Below, in pieces: positions 1 through 8,861 of a stretch of DNA of 64,000 bases. Positions within the stretch are counted from its first letter, which is position 1. Each line of letters opens with the position of its first letter. The notes under the pieces were generated by a model. It was not told the DNA's origin, did no database searches, and saw only the letters and a program-made list of their open reading frames with translations. The stretch spans positions 99,148 through 163,147 of the forward strand of contig CAKPDR010000002.1 of NCBI GenBank assembly GCA_934149075.1. Reading direction: 5' to 3'. The stretch comes from an uncultured Clostridia bacterium (GTDB lineage: Bacteria; Bacillota; Clostridia; TANB77; CAG-508). The position numbers and the translations under genes are program-made.

Positions 1-700
1 CACTATTTTCTTCTTGCTTTATAAATTCATCTGATAATTGTTTTAATTTTTCAAATTCTTTTTCTGTTTCTTTTTTATCTAATTCTTTATATTTGTTTAT
101 TTCATCTACTAATCCTAGCAAAGCTTCTTTACTTGTCTTAATTTGAGAAATATAGCCTGACTTTCTAATATTTTTTTGAAGCTCGTCTATATGATGTACC
201 TTACAAAATTGTCTTTCATATTTTTGATATTTTTCTGCTAATTCCTTATGTAGTTCTGGTTCATTTTGACTTGCAATTACTTTTTGATTAAGTTCTTTTA
301 ATTCTTTAGCCATAGCATTTTCTTTCCATTTATCGTAAAGACAAGTCAATGCTATTCCTGGTACTCCTGTTACCATTCCAATTAAAGCGTAACGCTTTAA
401 ATATCCCCAAATTTTCTCTGTATCTTTTACACTTTGTCCTATTTCTTGCGAAAAATTTTCAATTAAAGCTCTTTCCTCTTTTTCAGCTTGTTTTTTGCGT
501 TCTTCAAGTTCTTTAATCTTCTTTTGACTTTCTGTCTGATTTTTAGTTTCTTCTTTCTTCATAAGTTCTGGATTATCTTCTAAATCCATTTCATTTAGTC
601 TACTTAATACGTCTTTTGATTTTTCGTATTCTTCATCTGTCAATTTTAGATTTTCTTTAACTTCTAAATTCATTCTCTCAATTTGTTCACTTTTTTCCAT
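1..700 (-). CDS. Membrane-anchored coiled-coil protein of the transfer module (partial)
   Basis: The open frame runs left from an ATG at 698-700 to the window edge, so the C-terminus is missing. An AGGAGG-like ribosome site lies about 9 bases upstream, and the start follows the pilin gene's stop by 19 bases. The visible 233 residues are Lys/Glu-rich with predicted coiled coils around residues 40-90 and 125-230 and one hydrophobic segment near 103-122. I recognise no family. Its place directly downstream of a pilin-like gene and the coupling-protein gene suggests a membrane-associated part of the conjugation apparatus, which is inference from context. Confidence 0.7.
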   Translation of the reverse strand, partial: MEKSEQIERMNLEVKENLKLTDEEYEKSKDVLSRLNEMDLEDNPELMKKEETKNQTESQKKIKELEERKKQAEKEERALIENFSQEIGQSVKDTEKIWGYLKRYALIGMVTGVPGIALTCLYDKWKENAMAKELKELNQKVIASQNEPELHKELAEKYQKYERQFCKVHHIDELQKNIRKSGYISQIKTSKEALLGLVDEINKYKELDKKETEKEFEKLKQLSDEFIKQEENS

Positions 701-719
701 CTACATTTACCTCCTGTTA

Positions 720-1076
720 TTATGAGAAATATCTTCCCATTAGATTTACAATTGTTACAACTATTAAACCAACTACTATACAAACTAAAACCTTTATAAT
801 TCCTTTTTTGTGGATTTCTTGATCTCTTTCATCTCCTGTCATAATCTTAAAAACGTGCCATAAAATAAATCCAACTCCAACAAAAGGAATTATCCATTGT
901 AAAGTTCCTGTTAAATCCCTTACAAGTTTTAACATTCCTGTACCAATCTTACTGCTTTGTATTTCTCCTCCACCTGATACTTCAGAAACAATATCAGCAA
1001 ATACTGTATTGCTTAATGTCATTATGCCTAGTCCTAGTGATGTTCCTACTGTTAATAATTTTTCTTTAATTTTCAT
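720..1076 (-). CDS. VirB2/TrbC-like conjugative pilin-type membrane protein
   Basis: This 118-residue protein has a Lys-rich start, a hydrophobic signal-like segment (about 8-27, ending VFA), and two transmembrane helices near 58-78 and 92-113 separated by a short charged loop. That layout fits the small T4SS pilin family of Gram-positive conjugative elements, in which the two-helix mature protein sits in the membrane at the transfer channel. A GGAGG site precedes the start. It lies between the coupling protein gene upstream and the coiled-coil membrane protein gene downstream, as in many Firmicutes transfer modules. The family call rests on topology and context more than on a sequence motif. 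Confidence 0.65.
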   Translation of the reverse strand: MKIKEKLLTVGTSLGLGIMTLSNTVFADIVSEVSGGGEIQSSKIGTGMLKLVRDLTGTLQWIIPFVGVGFILWHVFKIMTGDERDQEIHKKGIIKVLVCIVVGLIVVTIVNLMGRYFS

Positions 1077-1090
1077 CTTTCGTTTTCCTC

Positions 1091-3259
1091 CTATAAATTT
1101 CCCTTTGGATATTCGATTGCCCCCTGTCTTTTCATAAAATTCAATCGTCTTTCCTCCAGTTCTTGCTCCTTCTTTTTTTGTTTAAGTTCCATTGTCTGCT
1201 TGTCTATATCCCATAATTCAAGTGGTGCGATTCTTTTAATCTGTCTTGCGTCTTCACGTTTTTGTCTTACTTTAATGTTCCAATTTTTGTCGCCTAATCC
1301 TAATAGCTTATTAAAATTCCACTTACTTAAATCAGGTGCATTAGTTATAGCAGGTTCACTTCCAGAACACATAACTAGCAAATATGGTCTTTGTAATCTT
1401 AAAATCTCATCTGGTGTTAATAATGCCCTTGAAATTAGATTCATTGAATTACTTCCACCATTGTCTGATTTTTTATCACTACTTTCTGACCAACTTGTTG
1501 TTGTATATGTTCCAATTTTTTTTGAGATTTTTTCAGCTGTTGCTTCATTAGATGTTTTTAAATAATTCCAGACATAACAATTGTCTAATATATTTTGAGC
1601 TGTATTATCTCCATATTTTTCATTTAGCTGACTAAATGACTGTACGAATAAGTTGAATCTTATTCCGTCTTCCGTCCGTCCGAACAGTTAGAAAGCCACC
1701 AAAATTTGGTATTGCAGAGAAGTTACCTTAACCAAATTCGTCTAATATAAAATTAGTACGAATTTTTAAGCGACCACCCCTCTCATCTGCCATTTCTACG
1801 AGCTTTGTATATACTTGATTTACAAATAATGAACAAAGTCCGATAAAATGTGGTTTTTTCATCAGGTAAAATCATAAAAAGTGCTGTTTTTTCTTCATTA
1901 AATTTGTTTATATCTATTTCATTTTCAGAAATCATACTTGCTACATAACTATCCATAAAAATATTTAATGTTGAAAGTGCTGATGTATAAAATGACGCTC
2001 TAGTTTTGCTCGCCGCCATTTGGGCTGGAGCAAAACTTGCTATTGCAGGGTGTGTTTTATCAACTTCTTTCAAGAAATCCAAATATGTATCAATTAAAGT
2101 AGTTTTATCCTCTAACTCTTTACACATTTCTGCTATAAAGTGATAAACATTAGGTAAATTTTGAAGTTTTGGATTTTCAATATTCTCCATTACTACTGCC
2201 ATAATTGTTGCTCTTATTACAGCTTTCTCTCCATTATTCCAAATTGCTTCGCCATTCCCTTTTACATCTCCAACTAAGCTTTGAACTATATCACTTGCAT
2301 AGTTTTCAGCCTTAGGTGTATTTTTCTGTTTTATAGCTTCAATTACAGGTTGCAAAAAATTATATTTTGAGCTTTTAAGTGGTGTTTTAAAATCAAGTGT
2401 TAATACGTTATAGCCTAATCTTTTTAATTCCACGCAAGTGTATTCAAACAGCTCTCCGTTTTGGATCACTTATAATCATATTTTCGCCTGCTAAAGCTGT
2501 ATTATTAATACTTTGAAGAACTAAACTTCTGGTTTTTCCTGACCTTGTAGCTCCTATTGTTAGTGAATGTAAATCATCATCTATAAAATAAACCTCTTCA
2601 ACTTTTCTTACTTTTATTGATGGTATTTTTAAATACTTTGATGTTTTAAAAACTCTTATATGCTTTATATATGGTTTTATAATTTTTCTATCTTTCTTTC
2701 CTACAACTAAGCCACCTTTTTGAAATATTGGTTTTCTTAATTCTTCTGGTAATGTTTCTACTTCTAAGCTAACCTTAACATTTTCATCATTGTCTGATTT
2801 TTTAATTATTTCTTTATCTTCTGTTGATTTTTCTAATAATGCTTTTATTGTAGGATTTTCAGGATCTATTGTATTGATTCCAAACACCTTATTAAAATCT
2901 TTCTTTTCTAGCCACCAAACAGAACCGTGTTGTGTCTGTTTTTGACCTACTGGAACAGGAATCTCAATATTATTAGTTACTTTGTATGTTTTGCTATGAT
3001 AATCTTTTGTTCTAAAAAATTTGAATATTGAAAATGTTGCAAATAGCATAAAGCTTATAATTGTTAAAACAAAAATCTGAACACTTTCCTTAGAACTTAC
3101 AACTGTTTCTAAAACTCTAAAAACATTTATTTTCAAAATTTCTTCTGGTTGTTTTAAAAAAATTTGCACTAAACAAAAGGTAATTATGCTCGATAAAAAT
3201 ACACTAATGAGAAATGCAAATATCATTCCTATTATCTTTAAACTTAATCTTTTGTTCAT
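1091..3259 (-). CDS. virD4: VirD4/TraG-type coupling protein, frame interrupted at six C-GGA sites and one in-frame TAA
   Basis: The T4SS coupling ATPase links the relaxosome to the secretion channel. The N-terminal part has two membrane helices (about residues 9-32 and 62-82), and Walker A is GATRSGKTRS. The conventional frame breaks after ISDPK (extra C, plus-strand G at 2458), after TTFY (1842), and at four sites in the glycine loop (1682, 1678, 1674, 1667). Skipping each C restores DPKGELFEY, FYGLCSLFVNQVY and TVGGGRGIRFN, all family-like. Walker B reads ILDEFG, followed by an in-frame TAA (1728-1730) between two GGT codons, then GNFSAIP. With the six Cs and the TAA-GGT removed, one 718-residue protein results, a normal family length. 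There are no other lesions. It could be a pseudogene, an assembly error or a recoded gene; the uniform nature of the lesions argues against ordinary decay. Confidence 0.85.
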
Positions 3260-3290
3260 TATTATTTTTCTCCTCTTTTGTATGGTTTAT

Positions 3291-3572
3291 CTAAACAACT
3301 TTAAATACTGCAACCTTTCTATTTGAATACTGACAAACTCTTTTACCTATTGTTTCAACTTTTCCTTGTTTTACTAATTCTGTTAATCTAGGAGAAACGA
3401 AATTTCTTTCTGTACTCGGAATTAGTTTAAGTTCATATAATTTAACTGCAATTTCCTTAGCTGTCATTCCTTTAGGATTGTTTCTCAATATGTAAATGAT
3501 TTGATCATAGCGTACTGGTTGCTTTGGTATAATCTTTTGATAGCTTTCACGCCTTGTTTCATCAGTTATCAT
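3291..3572 (-). CDS. Small winged-helix-type protein
   Basis: A 93-residue protein whose central part (KGMTAKEIAVKLYELKL ... RNFVSPRLTELVKQGKVE) reads like a winged helix-turn-helix: an EIA-type first helix, a recognition helix around SPRLTELV and a basic wing (GKRVCQYSNRKVAVFKV). It begins MITDETRR with a weak ribosome site and sits between virD4 and the BofA-like gene in the same orientation, with 31- and 12-base gaps, so it is probably co-transcribed. It may regulate the transfer operon. The fold is inferred from the pattern; the target is unknown. Confidence 0.6.
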   Translation of the reverse strand: MITDETRRESYQKIIPKQPVRYDQIIYILRNNPKGMTAKEIAVKLYELKLIPSTERNFVSPRLTELVKQGKVETIGKRVCQYSNRKVAVFKVV

Positions 3573-3584
3573 TTCATTCCCCTT

Positions 3585-3821
3585 TCAATTTGAAAAAATG
3601 GTAATTATAACTACTCCTGGCAATCCAAAAAATGCTGTAATTATAATTGAAATCCAATTTATTTGTATTGGAATTTCTATAAGCTTTAATACATACAATG
3701 CAATCAAGCCTAAAATTGCATTAATCACTACTTGAATGAAAGTTTTATATGAATAGCCAAATATTCTAAGTAAAAGTCCATAAAAAAGTAGTGCAATTAT
3801 AAAAATTAAAATGTTTATCAT
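3585..3821 (-). CDS. BofA-family two-helix membrane protein
   Basis: A 78-residue, highly hydrophobic protein with helices near 2-20, 28-46 and 54-76. The segment NAILGLIALYVLKL followed by INWISIIITAFFGLPGVVIITIF matches the BofA family signature, a conserved NxxxG helix and a terminal GxPGV helix. BofA itself holds SpoIVFB inactive during sporulation to delay pro-sigma-K processing. Here the gene is inside a conjugative element between a winged-helix gene and the relaxase, so it is more likely a membrane scaffold or protease modulator of the element than a sporulation protein. The family call is fairly firm; the role is inference. Confidence 0.65.
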   Translation of the reverse strand: MINILIFIIALLFYGLLLRIFGYSYKTFIQVVINAILGLIALYVLKLIEIPIQINWISIIITAFFGLPGVVIITIFSN

Positions 3822-3880
3822 ATCATTTGCCTTTTTAAATTGATACTAAAATTGTTATTTTGGTTCTTCGTGAAACATTT

Positions 3881-3964
3881 TGTATTTATTATCTGTACTT
3901 TATAGATATAATAAGGGTTTGCAGGATTTGAAAAATCGTATTTTTGTATCAATTATCTGTACTT
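3881..3964. repeat. Two copies of the element's operator-like repeat
   Basis: TGTATTTATTATCTGTACTT at 3881-3900 and TGTATCAATTATCTGTACTT at 3945-3964 lie in the gap between the BofA-like gene and the relaxase. The same 20-mer recurs in the 16.2-16.6 kb control region, so it is probably a binding site for an element-encoded regulator. Confidence 0.7.
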
Positions 3965-3983
3965 TTATGTTAAAAAAATATTT

Positions 3984-5646
3984 TTATCTTTCTAATCCCC
4001 AATCAATATTTCCCTTCATTCTATTTTTTAGATATATTTCCCTTTTAGCTTGCTTAGATAAGTTATTGTTGTTTCTTATTCTATTATAATAAGCATTATG
4101 AGATATATTCTCTTCTGATAGCATTTGAAAAATATCTGTTATCATCTTCCTTGCATTTTGACTTTCTAACCTTTTTATAAATAAGTCTTCATTAGCCTTT
4201 TTTATTCCTTGATTTTCTGCAAATTGGATTTTTTTATTTTCCCATTCTTCCCTTTTTCTAATATATTCTTCAAAACCTACTTCTTTTACAAATTGCAATA
4301 TTTGATTTCCTATTTTAGTAAACATTTCATTTTCTGCTATTCGCTTTACTTTTTCATATTCTTTTTTATTATTTATATCAGCAATAATTCTTGATACATT
4401 TATAGATGTTTGTATATATTCATCAAATTCATTTCTACAGTCTTCTGATGTATTAAGAATAAGTTTTGATAGTTCATTAATATACATCTTTATTTCAGGA
4501 TTTTGGTATTTATATTTATATCCATTTTCAAAGTTGTTTGACTTACTTTTTAACTCTGTTATCTTATTTAAAATTATGTCGAAATTCTGCTCTTTAAACT
4601 TATTAGATAATACAGGTATTCCAAAAATATCTGGCATTATTTCTCTAAGATTGTTTTCAATATCTATATGTTCATTATTTTTTTGCTCTATATATTTTTC
4701 TAAATCTTTTTTATAATTAAATACTTTCAAATTTGAAAAATTAGCTAAAAATTCAGCTGTATCTAAAAAGGAATTTTTTCTATATAATATTGATTGTTCT
4801 CCACAATTTTTAAATTCATATTTAGCTGTATCTATTTTTCTTATCTCTGCAAAATTATTAGGATTCTCTATATCACAAATATAAATATACTTATCCAATT
4901 TTAAATTTTTCAAGTTATCTATAATAACTTTTTCTTGTTCATCTGTATCAATAATTCTTAGAGTAATATCTGGATTCTCATAAAATTCTTTTAAGTCTTC
5001 TTTATATTTTAGCAATTCCTCATTTGTTAAATTTGCAATTTCTTTTTTTGAAACATTTTTTATATCATATAAGCTTTTTAGTTTTTGCTTAAATATGCTT
5101 TTAGATAATGTTTTTCTGATTCTTTTATATCTAACAAATGGTTTCTTTTGAAGCTCTAAATGCTGATTTTTATTCCAAAATAACAGATGACAATGTGGAT
5201 TACTTTTTTTTTGAATGATATGAAGCAGTCCATTCCAAATTTTCAGGTTTAATGTCAAATTCTCTACCTATTTCTTGTACCTTTTCAAGTAATAAATCCT
5301 TCCAAGCTTCTTTAGTTGTATATCCATATTGAATAGCGTCAGATTCACTAAGTGAAATTACGGTTTTATATATATCAACTCCATTTAATGTTTTACTTGC
5401 TACATACTTTTTTATATCTGATAATTCCATTTTTTCTACATTAGAATTTTCATTAATATATCCAAATAATCCGTGAAAATTCTCTCCAAAATCTGTTCCA
5501 GGTCTTGTAGCAATATAATCTTCGTGTAACTCATCTAAATACGCTTGTATTCTTCTGGATCGTCCTTTATTATCATATTTCTTATATATTTCTTTTTGAT
5601 TGAGCCATTTAAAGAAAACTCCATCACTAAATCTATCTTTATCCAT
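3984..5646 (-). CDS. MobP-type relaxase, frameshifted in a nine-A run
   Basis: The relaxase nicks oriT and leads the strand into the recipient. The first frame (5646 to about 5200) ends YHSKKK and stops. One base on, the other frame continues SNPHCHLLFWNKNQ, the HxH metal-binding motif (motif III) of MobP-family relaxases. The break falls in a run of nine A (coding strand, around 5214); eight would keep one 553-residue frame. The rest is a long Lys/Glu/Asn-rich region of unknown fold, ending GNIDWGLER. The RP4-like oriT sequences nearby agree with a MobP relaxase. A homopolymer sequencing error, real inactivation or polymerase/ribosome slippage are all possible. Confidence 0.8.
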
Positions 5647-5662
5647 ATTACAATTATTCCTT

Positions 5663-6295
5663 TTATAAAATTTCTTCTTCTGTTTCTTCTTTAATATTCT
5701 GTCTTTCTTTTACACGTTCACAAAGTTCATTTTCAATTTCGTCCCAATGTGCATTAAAGAAATTCTGGTCTTCTTTTTTTACACAATCAGATATAGTAAC
5801 TAAAGTCATATCATTTCCGTTTTCAGGATCGTGTATTCTAAACAAACCATTAAACATTGTTCTTTCTTTTAATATAGAAAAATATATATAATTATCTGAT
5901 CCAAACTCTATTTCTTCAAATTGAATTTTATATCTATTATCTTCATAAGCGTCTTGTACCTGTGCTATTTCTTGCCAGTCCTCTGGATCTATTAAAGTTT
6001 TTACAGCAATATATGAATCATTAAATTCACGAAGCATTGTATTAAGGTCTGCAACAAATTCAATTATTCTTTCTGGTGTCATATCTTTTCTAGTATTGCA
6101 AAACCAAAAATTACAATGGTCAGTATTTCCTATTAATGTTATATCTTTATTTTTCAAATCTAATTCAATCCAATCTCTCCATTGTCTATCTGTATTTTTT
6201 GCACATAAAGCAATTTTATTTTCAAAATATTCTCTATATTTAAAATTATATTTTTTACATATATCTTTAAATTGTTTTTTATAATCTTTTTCCAT
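5663..6295 (-). CDS. Conserved-looking hypothetical protein next to the relaxase
   Basis: 210 residues, acidic at the C-terminus (KEETEEEIL), with many aromatic residues (NTDHCNFWFCNTRKDMTPERIIEFVADL). No family or catalytic motif is recognised. It has no signal peptide or membrane helix, so it is probably cytoplasmic. It lies between the ribbon-helix-helix gene (11-base gap) and the relaxase (16-base gap) in one operon, directly downstream of oriT1. A relaxosome accessory role is plausible from position only. Confidence 0.6.
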   Translation of the reverse strand: MEKDYKKQFKDICKKYNFKYREYFENKIALCAKNTDRQWRDWIELDLKNKDITLIGNTDHCNFWFCNTRKDMTPERIIEFVADLNTMLREFNDSYIAVKTLIDPEDWQEIAQVQDAYEDNRYKIQFEEIEFGSDNYIYFSILKERTMFNGLFRIHDPENGNDMTLVTISDCVKKEDQNFFNAHWDEIENELCERVKERQNIKEETEEEIL

Positions 6296-6306
6296 AAGCT
6301 ACTCCC

Positions 6307-6810
6307 TTAAATTAAATTTTTAAAATTCAAATCCTTAGGCAAAATTCTTGTAATATCATCTTCAAAATATGGAGATTTTATTGCTTGATAGCCTAACTTA
6401 TTTGCTAAATTTATTTTATCTTTTATAAATTGCTGATCATCTTCACTATTAAAAATATATGCTAAAACATAAGCTTGTAAAAATATTGATGAAAAACTTG
6501 CTTTTGCACTTTTACTAAGTAAAGCAATATGTCTTTCAAATTTTCTACCTAATTTTTCATCTATAACTTTTTCTAACATTGTTTCTAATTTGCTAACACT
6601 TTTTTCATTAGTTTTCATTTCAAGATATTCTTCTAATGCTCTGTTTATTATTTCACTTTCAGTTGCTTTTCTATCTTCTTTTGCTATAGAAGCTACATAT
6701 TTTCTTAATGCGTCTTTTAGATTTTTAGGTACAACAGCATAAACTTTTTCTGTTCTACTTTCATCTTTTTTCTTAACAATTTTATTACTCAATTTAATCT
6801 CTCCTTGCTT
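6307..6810 (-). CDS. Ribbon-helix-helix relaxosome accessory protein
   Basis: I chose the ATG at 6810 (MKQGEIKL) because GGGGA lies 10 bases upstream. Residues about 20-60 (TEKVYAVVPKNLKDALRKYV ... TESEIINRALEEYLEM) have the strand-helix-helix pattern of MobC/TraY-like DNA-binding proteins. The C-terminal half is helical (KFERHIALLSKSAKASFSSIFLQAYVLAYIF). As the first gene after oriT1 and upstream of the relaxase, it probably binds oriT to help the relaxase nick and represses its own operon. Fold and context agree; the exact family is not certain. Confidence 0.65.
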   Translation of the reverse strand, partial: KQGEIKLSNKIVKKKDESRTEKVYAVVPKNLKDALRKYVASIAKEDRKATESEIINRALEEYLEMKTNEKSVSKLETMLEKVIDEKLGRKFERHIALLSKSAKASFSSIFLQAYVLAYIFNSEDDQQFIKDKINLANKLGYQAIKSPYFEDDITRILPKDLNFKNLI

Positions 6811-6821
6811 CATCTTTCGTG

Positions 6822-6972
6822 TCCCCTTAATTTCCAAAAAGAAATTAAGGGCAGGATAAGGAAAGAAGTGTCTTTCCTGGCAACAGTTAGAAAGGCAAGC
6901 TTTCTACTCCTCTGCTAGACTATCATTTATGCAGATATTTTACAGAGTGCGTACACTTCGGTGTATTTTTTA
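6822..6972 (-). other. Origin of transfer oriT1, RP4-like nic site
   Basis: Read on the minus strand, TATCCTGCC (within CTTATCCTGCC, 6850-6860) matches the MobP nic consensus, with cleavage expected after the G. An inverted repeat AGGAAAGA-CACT-TCTTTCCT abuts it, as in RP4-type origins. After nic, a second hairpin formed by 6822-6850 (CCTTAATTTC...GAAATTAAGG) could end transfer. Further upstream are AGAAAG...CTTTCT and the palindrome TACACCGAAGTGTA. oriT2 (about 12.5 kb) has the same plan in the opposite orientation. Confidence 0.8.
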
Positions 6973-8244
6973 CACTGTCTGTTCCTCCAAAAGTGCTATA
7001 ATATAGTCTTTGCAGTCTTTGGCTGTAACATTACCATTATTGATTTTATTAAAGTATTTCTTAATTTCGTCTTCAAAGAAAATAACTCGTATTTCTAACT
7101 TTTTATCCTTTTCTTTCACTAGAATTTGTTTCATTAATTCTTTTGTTAATTCTCCACTTTCAGAAGATTTTTTAATTTTCTTTGACATAGCTTCAGATAT
7201 TTTTACATTTTCTTTTTCAATAATATTTGCAATATCTCTTTGCTCTTTTTTACTTAGAAAACTTAAATTCTCTCCTGTTTTTAGATTAATTACTTTATCA
7301 TCAACCATTTCTCCAAGAGGTGCTATTAAATAATTTAATCTTATATATCTTTGAATGTTACCATTACTCATTTGATTTTCTTCTATCATCTTTTGCTGAA
7401 TAGTATCTAATTTATCTACATTGTCTTGCATTATTTCATTTTCTATTTTAGAAGCTATCTTTTCATTTTTTAGACATTCTTTTCTAATGCTTAAAGCTTT
7501 TCCTCTTTCAGTAGGCATTACATCTCTAACCATTAAATTACTATCTACCATATATAATCTAGCTTCATCTTCTGTCATATTTTCTTTTACAATGCACTTA
7601 AATTCAGTTAGTCCTGCTTCTCTTCCACATAATCTTCTATTATGACCAGATAAAATTTGATATTTTCCGTTTTCAGTTCTTCTCACAACAATTGGTTCTA
7701 TGATTCCATTAATTTTAATACTTTCTATCATTGTATTTTTTCTTGATTCTGAATACATTTTAAAAGGTTGATTAGGAAAATCTTCTAAGTCTTCATCTTT
7801 TATAATCTCGTATTTTTCATCTTCTATATTTTCTATTTCTGTAACATCTTCTTTTTTATCCTCTACTATTTCTATCTCACTTTCTTCCATTTCTTCAAGA
7901 TCATCAATATCATTCTCATCAAATCCTTCTGTATCTATTTCGTCATTATAATCTGCTTCAATTTCTTCTGGTTCATCAGGTTCTTCTTTAATGTCTGCAT
8001 AATTAATTTTTTCTTGTAATTCTTCCTGTTCTTCTTGAATTTCTTGATTTTGCATATCTTCATTTTGTTCTGTTTCTTGAATCTCTTCTGAATTTTCATA
8101 GAATACTTGCTCAATTTCTTCATCAGTAATATTAGTTTTATCAACTAACTCTTTAATTTTTTCTAATTCATAGCCTTCATTCCTCCAATTTCTTATTTTT
8201 TTCATCTCTTCTAACTTTAGATGTTTCTCTAATAAAGTAGCCAT
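6970..8244 (-). CDS. ParB/Spo0J-like partition protein with long acidic N-terminus
   Basis: Start taken as the ATG at 8244 (MATLLEKH), with AAAGGAGG about 8 bases upstream. Residues about 55-140 are an extremely acidic linker. The ParB N-terminal domain follows (ENTMIESIKINGIIEPIVVRRTENGKYQILSGHNR), including the GHNRR box that in ParB binds CTP, then a helical DNA-binding region. Chromosomal ParB spreads from parS; copies in integrative elements usually regulate or stabilise the element. No ParA is seen in this window. The length (424 residues) is greater than typical because of the acidic insert. Confidence 0.85.
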   Translation of the reverse strand: MATLLEKHLKLEEMKKIRNWRNEGYELEKIKELVDKTNITDEEIEQVFYENSEEIQETEQNEDMQNQEIQEEQEELQEKINYADIKEEPDEPEEIEADYNDEIDTEGFDENDIDDLEEMEESEIEIVEDKKEDVTEIENIEDEKYEIIKDEDLEDFPNQPFKMYSESRKNTMIESIKINGIIEPIVVRRTENGKYQILSGHNRRLCGREAGLTEFKCIVKENMTEDEARLYMVDSNLMVRDVMPTERGKALSIRKECLKNEKIASKIENEIMQDNVDKLDTIQQKMIEENQMSNGNIQRYIRLNYLIAPLGEMVDDKVINLKTGENLSFLSKKEQRDIANIIEKENVKISEAMSKKIKKSSESGELTKELMKQILVKEKDKKLEIRVIFFEDEIKKYFNKINNGNVTAKDCKDYIIALLEEQTV

Positions 8245-8263
8245 CAATTTTTCCTCCTTTGTG

Positions 8264-8299
8264 CAAAAAAGAAAGCTAAGATTTCTCTCGCTTTCTTTA
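8264..8299 (-). terminator. Terminator after the XRE gene, just upstream of parB
   Basis: On the minus strand GAAAGC and GCTTTC pair around a 13-base loop and are followed by TTTTTTG. This ends the upstream XRE transcript immediately before the parB ribosome site. Confidence 0.55.
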
Positions 8300-8386
8300 A
8301 ATATAATTTTTCATATTAATATTTTAGCACTTGAAAAATTGAATGTATACTGCAGGATTTTGCAAAGTTTTTGCAAAAATTTATGT

Positions 8387-8737
8387 TTACTTATTGTCTT
8401 CTCTTAATTCTATTAAACCTTGAACAATATTCTTAACAAAAACATTAGCCATTTGTTTTTCATCTTTATTTAGTATATCAATCATTTCTGTAATTTCTTT
8501 ATTAGTAGCTTCACTTGTATCTAAATTTGGAAGTTCATCACTAAATAAAAAGTCTAAGCTTAATTTTAATTCATTTGCTACTTTAATATAGAAAATTAAA
8601 CTACCACTTTTTATTCCAGTTTCTATATTAGATATATAATTTGCTGAAGAATCAACTTTTTCTGCTAGGTCTTCTTGTGTAATTCCTAATAAAATTCTTC
8701 TATCTGCAATTTTCTTTCCAATCTTTTTATAATTCAT
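8387..8737 (-). CDS. XRE-family helix-turn-helix regulator
   Basis: I start at MNYKKIGKKI (8737) because GAGGGAAATGTT precedes this ATG; a longer frame upstream lacks a ribosome site. Residues 5-60 form a classic Cro/C1 HTH (IADRRILLGITQEDLAEKVDSSANYISNIETG). The C-terminal 50 residues are acidic and helical (EITEMIDILNKDEKQMANVFVKNIV), probably for dimerisation. It is a likely repressor in the mobile element, flanked by parB downstream and the receiver-like protein upstream. The target is not known. Confidence 0.85.
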   Translation of the reverse strand: MNYKKIGKKIADRRILLGITQEDLAEKVDSSANYISNIETGIKSGSLIFYIKVANELKLSLDFLFSDELPNLDTSEATNKEITEMIDILNKDEKQMANVFVKNIVQGLIELREDNK

Positions 8738-8861
8738 AACATTTCCCTCTCTCATAATATTTTTAATTATATTATGAGCAAGGAATATTTTGAATATTCT
8801 ATTGCTATTACTACTAACGCTATTTGGAGTAGTTACAATTCTAAAAATAAGCAACTCGATT

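Noticed and set aside
1091..3259. Three separate small genes in place of virD4
   Set aside because: The three frames are consecutive parts of one coupling protein; junction sequences match the family when single bases are skipped.
3880..4089. Plus-strand 69-codon frame over the relaxase end
   Set aside because: No ribosome site, hydrophobic shadow translation of AT-rich relaxase sequence.
7935..8144. Lys-rich frame inside parB
   Set aside because: A shadow of the acidic parB linker in another frame; no start signals.
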